Shown: one piece after another, positions 1-5,190 of the stretch | Numbering within the stretch: position 1 is the first letter of the stretch | Layout: each line of letters begins with the position of its first letter | Source of the DNA: Pseudomonadota bacterium | GTDB taxonomy: Bacteria > Desulfobacterota > Desulfobulbia > Desulfobulbales > Desulfobulbaceae | NCBI GenBank assembly: GCA_009782165.1 | Contig: WQUH01000118.1 | Span: 1 to 5,190 of the forward strand | Length of the DNA stretch: 5,190 nucleotides | Direction: 5' to 3' | Translations under genes and position numbers: made by a program | The notes under the pieces: generated by a model | What the model was told of the DNA's origin: nothing | The model's database searches: none | The model's input: the letters and a program-made list of their open reading frames with translations, nothing else

Positions 1-3000
1 TGGTGAGCACCTGTTTGATGCGCAGATCGTCGCCGCGGAGCTTGGACGGCAGGTTCGGGTCCACCTCCAGGTGGAAGGTGATGAGCTTGCCCTCCATGCG
101 AAAGGCATTTAAGGAGATGACCTCGGTGATGAAGCTCGCCGGGCGGTACTCGTGCTCCGTCAGCTCGAAACGGCCGGCCTCTATTTTGGAAATATCTAAT
201 ATATCGTTGATGAGGTGCAGCAGGTTGCAGCAGGAATCAAGCGAGATCTCCAGCCGTTCGACGGTTTCCGCAGGCAGCGTCTTTTGCAGCTCCAGCCCCA
301 GAAAACCGATGACAGCGTGCAGGGGCGTGCGCAGTTCATGGCTCATCCTGGCCAGAAATTCGCTTTTCGCCTGGGAGGCCATCTGGGCGGCCTTGGAGAC
401 GACCTCCAGCGACTGGGCATGCGCATGCGCCTCCCGCATCTGCTGTTCATGGGCCTTTGCCCCCCGCAAGTCGTGGATGCAGGCCGCGGTGCACCAGGAG
501 CCCCGCCAGGGAACCCGCACCAGGGTGACTTCCGTCGGCAACGGTTCCCCGGAGAGGGTCCGATGCATCCATTCGAATTTCTGGTAGCCGGTTTCAACAG
601 CCGCGCGGCTCCGCGCAATCGCCTGTTCCAGGCTGAGTGTGCCGTCGGGCTGCACTTCCGGGCTGATCGCATGAAAGTCAACCATCCTGGTCAGATGATC
701 GGAAAAACCGAACATGCGTAAAAATGCCTGATTGTGGTCGAGGATATTGCGTTCCTCATCCACCAGGAGAACGGCATCCGGTATGGCGTCGAGCATGATC
801 CTGCCGCGCTCCTCCGCTTCGTGGTGGGCCTTGGTCTCGCGCAGATCGCGGGTGTAGGACGCAACGCACCAGCCGCCTTTCCAGGGAACCCGGATCATCG
901 TTTTTTCCGTCGGCAGCGGTTCCCCGGCTAGGGTGCAGTGCATCCATTCGAATTTCAGATAACCGGCGGCAAAGACCTTGCGGACTCGTTCAGGCACGTA
1001 TGCCTCGCTGGGCGTGCCGTCTGGTTGGAATTGCGGATGGAATTCGTGAAAGCGGGCCATGAATTCGGCCTTGTCGGCAACGCCGAACATGCGCAACAGC
1101 GCCTGATTGCAGAGGAGCAGGTTGTTTTCCTCATCCCAGAGGCCGGCGCCCAGGGGGGTGGTGTCCAGCAGGATCCGGGCATGCTCCTCCGCGTCACGGG
1201 CATGTTGCTCCTGGGCCTTGATCTCGCGCAGATCGCGGTTGTAGGAGGCGACGCGCCAGCCGTCTTTCCAGGGAATCCGCATCAGGGTCTTTTCCACCGG
1301 CAACTCGTCCCCGGAGACGGTGCGGTGCATCCACTCGCACTGTTCGCGGCCGGTTTCAAAGGTCTTGCGGATAAGCGCCTGCATCGTCTCGACGGAGGGG
1401 CTGCCGTCGGGCTGGAATTCCGGGTTCAGGCGCCGCGCGTAATCCGAGAGATCGGGGATGGAGTCAAGGCCGAAGGCGCGCTGGCCCTCCTGGTTGCAAT
1501 CGATGAGATTTAATTGCTCGTCCCACAGAAAAACGATCTGAGGCATGGCGTCCAGCAGCATCCTGGCCCGCTCCTCCGCTTCCCGGCGGGCCAGGCGTTC
1601 GCGCAGATCGCGGGTATAGGCCGCGATACACCAGCCGCCTTGCCAGGGAACCCGCACCAGGGTCACCTCCGTCGGCAGCGGTTCTCCCGAGGCCGTGATG
1701 TGCATCCACTCAAATTTTGAGTGGCCGGTGACGAAGGCCGCGTCCATCAGCGCCTCGCCCTTCTCCCTGCTGGGGGTGCCGTCGGGTTGGCATTCCGGAC
1801 TGAATGCATAAAAGCGGGCCGCATAGTCGGATGTGGACATATCGGCGACGCCGAACATCCGCAAAATTTCCTGGTTGCAGAAAACAATCTCCCCCTGTTG
1901 ATCCCAGAGGGTGGCGCCGAGCGGCGTGGTGTCCAGCAGCACCTTGGCGCGCGCCTCCGCTTCCAGCTTCTGCCGCTCCTGCATCTTGATCTCGCGCAGA
2001 TCGCGCGAGTAGGCCGCGATACACCAGTCGCCCAGCCAGGGAATCCGCACCAGGGTGACTTCCGCCGGCAGGGGTTCCCCCGAGGGCAGCCGGTACATCC
2101 ATTCGAACTGCTGATACCCGGTCTCTAGGGCCGCGTAAACCAGCGCCATCCTTTTCTCCTGGCTGACCGCGCCGTCGGGCTGGAATTCCGGGTCCGGATT
2201 GTACTTCCCGTGTATGTATTCGGATTTATGTGAAAACCCAAACATGCGCAGGAGTTCCTGATTGCAGTCCATAATCCCGCTTTCCCCCAGCCACAGGGAG
2301 GCGCCGATCGGCGAGGCGTCCAGCAGGATCCTGGCGCGCGCCTCCGCTTCCTGGGCGTGCCGCCGCTGCATCTTCAGCGCGAGCAGATGGACCCTGGCGC
2401 GTTCCTCCGCCTCCCGCGCCTGCCGCCGCTGCTCCATGATCTCGCTCAGATCGTGGGTATAGCTGATAATGCGGTCGCCATCGTCCCACGGCATCAGCAC
2501 CGAGACCGTTTCGACCGGCACAGGCTCGCCGGTGGCGGAGCGGGCCATCCATTCGTAGCGCAGGCAGCCGGTGGCGCGAACCTCACTCGCGACCCGCCTC
2601 GCCATGTCGCGGCTGCGCTCTCCGTTCGGCTGGTATTCGGGACTCCAGTCGTAAAAATTTTTGACCACCTCCGCCTTGTCCTGAAGGCCGAGGATGTCGA
2701 CCACCTGCTGGTTGCAGTCCAGGAGATTGCCCTCGGTATCCCAGAGGGTGCAGATCAGGGGGGTGTGGTCCAGCAGCAGCCTGACGCGCTCCTCAAGTGC
2801 GCGCACCTGCCGCTCCTGATTGTTGATCTCGCGCAGATCGCGGGCATAGCAGACAATGCAGTAGCCGTCCTGACACGGAATCCGCACCGCGGTCACCTCA
2901 AACGGCATGGGCTCGCCGGTTGCGGTGCGGCTCATCCAGGCAACACGCTGATAACCGGTGGCCATAACCTCCCCGGCAATCCGCCGGATCATGCGGCGGC

Positions 3001-3355
3001 TGTTCTCGCCGTTGGGCTGGCATTCGGGAATCCGCTGGTAAAAATGCTCGATATAGTCCGACCGGTCGTGCAGGCCAAAGACGCGGACAGCCTCCTGGTT
3101 GCAGTCGATCAGGTTGCCGTATACATTCCAGAGGGTGGCAATCAGGGGCGTGGCGTCCAGCAGCGCCCTGGCGTACATGGCGGCATTGTCCGGTTGCGCG
3201 GCGGAAAGGCGCTTTTTCAGACCCTCCACTTCGCTGGCCAGCCGCCTGTTCTCTTCTTGCAGTTCCTGCACCAGTTGGTCGGCGGACGGTGTGGCGGCAT
3301 GCTGCGGCTGGTTGCCGCCCGGCTGTTCGTTCATCTCGTTCTTCTCTGAATCCAT
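1..3355 (-). CDS. Multi-PAS sensor histidine kinase (7 PAS + HisKA), C-terminus beyond window
   Basis: I translated this frame by hand from the ATG at 3355 to base 1: 1118 codons with no stop, ending in the phase expected from the start. Residues 25-52 form a Leu-rich coiled coil. Seven PAS modules follow at about 62-177, 191-306, 341-456, 470-586, 597-712, 726-840 and 851-965, joined by short charged helical linkers. A helix at 966-1000 leads into HisKA (about 998-1065) with the H-box MSHELRTPLHAVIGF, phosphoacceptor His1006. Residues 1092-1118 are the start of the HATPase domain and end just before the N-box, so the ATP site and any C-terminal receiver lie outside the window. No transmembrane segment or signal peptide is visible, which suggests a cytoplasmic sensor. 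By family knowledge it should autophosphorylate on His1006; the ligand is unknown. It lies 30 bases behind the REC/HPt gene and is probably co-transcribed. A second ATG at codon 8 (3334), preceded by GAGAAG, is an alternative start. Confidence 0.93.
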   Translation of the reverse strand, partial: MDSEKNEMNEQPGGNQPQHAATPSADQLVQELQEENRRLASEVEGLKKRLSAAQPDNAAMYARALLDATPLIATLWNVYGNLIDCNQEAVRVFGLHDRSDYIEHFYQRIPECQPNGENSRRMIRRIAGEVMATGYQRVAWMSRTATGEPMPFEVTAVRIPCQDGYCIVCYARDLREINNQERQVRALEERVRLLLDHTPLICTLWDTEGNLLDCNQQVVDILGLQDKAEVVKNFYDWSPEYQPNGERSRDMARRVASEVRATGCLRYEWMARSATGEPVPVETVSVLMPWDDGDRIISYTHDLSEIMEQRRQAREAEERARVHLLALKMQRRHAQEAEARARILLDASPIGASLWLGESGIMDCNQELLRMFGFSHKSEYIHGKYNPDPEFQPDGAVSQEKRMALVYAALETGYQQFEWMYRLPSGEPLPAEVTLVRIPWLGDWCIAAYSRDLREIKMQERQKLEAEARAKVLLDTTPLGATLWDQQGEIVFCNQEILRMFGVADMSTSDYAARFYAFSPECQPDGTPSREKGEALMDAAFVTGHSKFEWMHITASGEPLPTEVTLVRVPWQGGWCIAAYTRDLRERLARREAEERARMLLDAMPQIVFLWDEQLNLIDCNQEGQRAFGLDSIPDLSDYARRLNPEFQPDGSPSVETMQALIRKTFETGREQCEWMHRTVSGDELPVEKTLMRIPWKDGWRVASYNRDLREIKAQEQHARDAEEHARILLDTTPLGAGLWDEENNLLLCNQALLRMFGVADKAEFMARFHEFHPQFQPDGTPSEAYVPERVRKVFAAGYLKFEWMHCTLAGEPLPTEKTMIRVPWKGGWCVASYTRDLRETKAHHEAEERGRIMLDAIPDAVLLVDEERNILDHNQAFLRMFGFSDHLTRMVDFHAISPEVQPDGTLSLEQAIARSRAAVETGYQKFEWMHRTLSGEPLPTEVTLVRVPWRGSWCTAACIHDLRGAKAHEQQMREAHAHAQSLEVVSKAAQMASQAKSEFLARMSHELRTPLHAVIGFLGLELQKTLPAETVERLEISLDSCCNLLHLINDILDISKIEAGRFELTEHEYRPASFITEVISLNAFRMEGKLITFHLEVDPNLPSKLRGDDLRIKQVLT
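461..3172 (-). repeat. Seven tandem PAS-module repeats inside the histidine kinase gene
   Basis: Seven homologous units of about 115-117 residues lie at 3172-2825, 2785-2438, 2335-1988, 1948-1598, 1567-1220, 1180-836 and 805-461. The shared pattern is '(A/G)R.(L/M)LD..P', then 'CNQ' followed by 'FG' (LG in unit 2), then 'QP(D/N)G', 'W(M)', 'GEPLP.E', and finally 'RDLRE'. The start-to-start period is 375-390 bases, except 450 between units 2 and 3. Similarity persists in the DNA: the + strand word ctcgcgcagatcgcg (coding DLRE) recurs at 836, 1223, 1991 and 2828, with one mismatch at 1598 and two at 2441. These are protein-coding domain repeats rather than a mobile repeat. Confidence 0.9.
2318..2443 (-). 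repeat. Tandem 63-bp linker duplication between PAS 2 and PAS 3
   Basis: Residues 305-325 and 326-346 of the histidine kinase align as two 21-residue copies: 'QRRQAREAEERARVHLL' against 'QRRHAQEAEARARILLD'. By my count about 46 of 63 bases match. Twenty-one residues are three heptads, so the insertion should keep the signalling coiled coil in phase. It accounts for the 450-base unit spacing here, against about 387 elsewhere. Confidence 0.75.
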
Positions 3356-3360
3356 AGCAA

Positions 3361-3366
3361 TCTCTT
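3361..3366 (-). promoter_or_regulatory. Weak ribosome binding site of the PAS histidine kinase
   Basis: The minus strand reads AAGAGA, then TTGCT, then the ATG at 3355. It is a weak purine-rich match 5 bases from the start. The 30-base intergenic gap (3356-3385) shows no terminator-like hairpin with a T-run, which fits read-through from the upstream gene. Confidence 0.4.
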
Positions 3367-3385
3367 GGGCGCGGCCCGGTTGCGC

Positions 3386-5116
3386 CTAGCGTGCGGCGTC
3401 GTCTTCAGGCGGCGCGATGGTTGCGAGCAGGCGTGCGCACAACTCCTGCGCCTCATGGTAATCCAGGGCGTCGACCAGGGTGCAGATCGCTGTGATCCGC
3501 TCGCCGATCTCCGCGGGCAAGGCTATCCGCCGCAGACTGTCCGCCGTTTCCTGGGCCTCTGTGGCGCGGAGCGACAGGCAGGCGTCATGCAACCGCGAGA
3601 CGTGCCGCGCAAGCTCCGCCAGATCCACCTGCGCGGCAAGCTCCGCCAGATCCACCGGCGCGGTTGGCGGGCCTGCCTGTGCGTCCGCCTGTTCGCGCCG
3701 CTCGGCCACCTCCTGACTGTCCCTGGTCTTCAGGCCCACCAGTTCGGCGCGCAGGCGCATCATGTCGTCGCAATAGCCCTGGATGCGCGGCATAGTCGCG
3801 CCTTCGCCTCCCGCATCCGCCGCTGCCGTCAGTTCGGCGGCCTCGCGGGCCAGCTCTTCCGCGCCGATGCCGACAAAAAATTCATGCAAAACATGCAGAC
3901 GCACGGCGAATTCCTCCCAGGCGCCCTCCAGCGGCAGGGTCAGCAGGGGTTCGATGTAGGCCTCCAGTTCAGCGGTGAACCGGCGCAGCATGCCGGTATA
4001 GATCTCCACGCTGTGGCCCATGTGGGCCAGACCCCTGGCCGCATTCAACCCGGCGACGCCAGACAGCGAGCGGAGCAGATCCTGCCGCTCGCCGGCGGCG
4101 GCATCCGGCGCATCCGCCTGGACCGGCGCGGCATCGGTCTCTTTGCGCATCCGCGGCAGCAGATCCCGCAACAGAAGATTCAGACTGGGCGAATCAAGGG
4201 GCTTGTCCAGATACTCTTCCATCCCGGCCTCGAAAAAAGCGGCCTTTTCCTGTTCGGCGGCATCGGTGCCGGGATCCATCAGGCCGACGATGAGGCCGGT
4301 CGGCAGGATCCCCTTGGCCCGGGCAATGGCGGTGGTGCGGACCCCGTTCAGCCCCGGCAGGGAATAATCCATGAAGATCAGGTCATAGCGTTGGTCGGCG
4401 AGCTTTTTCAGCGCCATCCGGCCGCGCTCGGCGGCATGGGCCCTGATGTTGTGCCGTGCGAGCAGAGACACGCCCACCGTGCGGCTGATGGGATTGTCGT
4501 CCACCACCAGGGCAAGGGTGCCGGTCTTGGCCCGCGTCAGTCCGACGGGCGCCGTGTCCGGGTCTTCTTGATCCGCCTTGGCCGGATCGCCGGGGATCAG
4601 CGGGATGGCGATGGTATACCGCGGTTCCGTGCTGGTCCGTTCCGCAAGAAAATACCCGCCCATGCGGGCGGCGAGCTGTTGCATCTCGTCCTGACTGAAC
4701 CAGGTCCGGCTGCCGTCGTCCTCGGTCTTGCGGACACCGGCGCAGCCGACGGTGAAATGGACGTAGTCCCAGCCGTCCTCCTCGGCCAGGCTCACTTCCA
4801 GGGCGGTGTACCCCACGCCGGAGGAATAGCGATCCATGACATAGTCCAGCATCAGGGCCACCGTCAGCCGCAGCAGCGCGGCATTGCCCTGGATGATCAG
4901 GGGCAGCCGGTCGTCATAGGTGGTTTTCAGCCGTATCTTCAGGAGGGAGGCGGCGTAGGCGCCCCGGTCCGTCATCTGGCAGTACAGGGCGGGCAGATGC
5001 AAATCCCGGAGGTCCGAGATCCTGGAGCCGGGCGCCAACAGGCGCTTCAGGCTCCGCTTCATCGACTTGTGGAGGTGGCTCCAGGTCTGTAGCAGGCCGG
5101 ATTGGGCGGTCATCAC
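3386..5116 (-). CDS. Degenerate HATPase - receiver (REC) - HPt-like signalling protein, no HisKA/sensor
   Basis: This 576-residue protein resembles the rear half of a hybrid histidine kinase. Residues 20-65 align by eye with the end of HisKA helix 2 and the entry to HATPase. Residues 66-172 follow the HATPase pattern, but the N-box is 'TVALMLDYVMDRY' (Asp91 at the usual Mg-binding Asn) and the D-box is 'FTVGCAGVR' (Cys125 at the usual Asp), so ATP binding is doubtful. The REC domain (200-322) keeps D206, D207, phosphoacceptor D250 (FMDYSLPGLNG) and K305 (LDKP); Met280 appears to replace the switch Thr/Ser. The HPt-like domain (344-462) has 'VAGLNAARGL', 'RLHVLHEFFVGIGAEEL' and candidate phospho-His H408, but LKG has become LHE. 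A C-terminal helical domain (498-570) resembles the tails of many hybrid kinases. It has no DNA-binding or enzymatic output. Numbering counts from the GTG at 5116. The ATG one codon later (5113) is 6 bases from a weak GGGAA and may be the true start; an in-frame TAA upstream rules out a much longer protein. Confidence 0.88.
   Translation of the reverse strand: MMTAQSGLLQTWSHLHKSMKRSLKRLLAPGSRISDLRDLHLPALYCQMTDRGAYAASLLKIRLKTTYDDRLPLIIQGNAALLRLTVALMLDYVMDRYSSGVGYTALEVSLAEEDGWDYVHFTVGCAGVRKTEDDGSRTWFSQDEMQQLAARMGGYFLAERTSTEPRYTIAIPLIPGDPAKADQEDPDTAPVGLTRAKTGTLALVVDDNPISRTVGVSLLARHNIRAHAAERGRMALKKLADQRYDLIFMDYSLPGLNGVRTTAIARAKGILPTGLIVGLMDPGTDAAEQEKAAFFEAGMEEYLDKPLDSPSLNLLLRDLLPRMRKETDAAPVQADAPDAAAGERQDLLRSLSGVAGLNAARGLAHMGHSVEIYTGMLRRFTAELEAYIEPLLTLPLEGAWEEFAVRLHVLHEFFVGIGAEELAREAAELTAAADAGGEGATMPRIQGYCDDMMRLRAELVGLKTRDSQEVAERREQADAQAGPPTAPVDLAELAAQVDLAELARHVSRLHDACLSLRATEAQETADSLRRIALPAEIGERITAICTLVDALDYHEAQELCARLLATIAPPEDDAAR
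3609..3662 (-). repeat. 27-bp perfect-length tandem repeat (2 copies, one mismatch)
   Basis: On the + strand, bases 3609-3635 and 3636-3662 are the same 27-base unit, differing only at 3630 (t) against 3657 (g). In the protein it gives 'VDLAELAAQ' then 'VDLAELARH' (about residues 488-505), in the linker between the HPt-like domain and the C-terminal helical domain. The length is a multiple of three, so the frame is kept. The near identity points to a recent slippage or duplication. Confidence 0.9.
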
Positions 5117-5119
5117 AGG

Positions 5120-5124
5120 TTCCC
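5120..5124 (-). promoter_or_regulatory. Weak ribosome binding site of the REC/HPt gene
   Basis: The minus strand reads GGGAA, then CCT, GTG, ATG. Spacing is 3 bases to the GTG (5116) and 6 bases to the ATG (5113), so this site mildly favours the ATG as the true start. Confidence 0.35.
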
Positions 5125-5130
5125 GTACAA

Positions 5131-5190
5131 TCAGAGGGGATAGGTATTATCCTGGCGCGCGGTGGGCTTGTCCATGTCCAGATGTTCCAT
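5131..5190 (-). CDS. C-terminal end of an unidentified upstream gene (partial)
   Basis: An open frame enters from the right edge and ends at a TGA at 5133-5131. It encodes 19 visible residues, MEHLDMDKPTARQDNTYPL. The Met at the edge is simply the first codon seen and need not be the start. The stop lies 14 bases before the GTG of the next gene, the spacing expected inside an operon, which is the main reason to call it. The fragment is too short and polar to identify. At least one other frame is also open over this stretch, so the call is tentative. Confidence 0.45.
   Translation of the reverse strand: MEHLDMDKPTARQDNTYPL

Noticed and set aside
3..2128. Several + strand open frames with repeated 'LAQIA..G.D.PA..PGNPHQG' segments
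   Set aside because: They have the same period as the PAS array and are antisense shadows of the 'RDLRE' and 'PW.GGWC' coding segments, not a separate repeat protein.
343..2552. Short minus-strand open frames (63-130 codons) within the kinase gene
   Set aside because: They lie in other frames of the continuous 1118-codon kinase frame, and their Arg/Gly/Ala-rich products have no recognisable features.
836..2842. Regularly spaced + strand word ctcgcgcagatcgcg, resembling a CRISPR-like or iterated binding-site array
   Set aside because: The spacing is about 375-450 bases and always falls on the codons for 'DLRE' at the end of each PAS unit. It is explained by protein repeat homology.
2357..3349. 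330-codon + strand open frame opposite PAS units 1-2
   Set aside because: Its internal repetition ('DLAQI.GIADNAVA') is the reverse-complement shadow of the PAS repeats on the minus strand.
3356..3385. Possible terminator or promoter in the gap between the two genes
   Set aside because: The 30 bases are GC-rich but have no clear hairpin followed by a T-run, and there is no room for a convincing promoter. Co-transcription is the simpler reading.
3365..5092. 575-codon open frame on the + strand opposite the REC/HPt gene
   Set aside because: It mirrors the minus-strand gene almost exactly, as happens in GC-rich DNA with strong codon bias. Its product is a low-complexity Gly/Gln/His/Arg mix with no recognisable domain, whereas the minus strand encodes clear REC and HPt motifs.

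Overview
The window is GC-rich, carries no mobile-element signature, and is read almost entirely from the minus strand. It holds part of a two-component signalling operon. The long tandem PAS array with repeated 'CNQ ... QPDG ... EWMH ... RDLRE' signatures resembles sensor kinases of anaerobes such as Desulfovibrio-like deltaproteobacteria, Synergistes or high-GC Clostridia. This is an impression from protein style only, and I cannot name the organism.

In transcription order (right to left), the window opens with the last 19 codons of an unidentified gene (5190-5131). After 14 bases comes a 576-residue protein (5116-3386). It looks like the rear half of a hybrid histidine kinase: a degenerate HATPase-like domain, a receiver (REC) domain, an HPt-like domain and a C-terminal helical bundle. 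It has no sensor domain and no phosphoacceptor HisKA helix. After a 30-base gap comes a very large sensor histidine kinase (from 3355, running off the left edge). Its 1118 visible residues comprise an N-terminal coiled coil, seven tandem PAS modules, and a HisKA domain with an intact MSHELRTP box. The window ends just as its HATPase domain begins. The reading frame has no stop from 3355 to base 1.

The two proteins look complementary. The large protein has the sensory modules and the phosphorylatable His1006. The smaller one has a receiver Asp (D250) and an HPt-type His (H408), but its own ATPase core has lost key residues. I infer a split phosphorelay in which the PAS kinase feeds the smaller protein. 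The sequence supports the architecture but not the phosphate flow.

The most unusual points are the seven-PAS array with two sub-lineages, a duplicated 21-residue linker between PAS 2 and PAS 3, and the 'headless' degenerate kinase-REC-HPt partner. No RNA genes, CRISPR arrays, insertion sequences or convincing terminators were seen. No intergenic stretch exceeds 30 bases.
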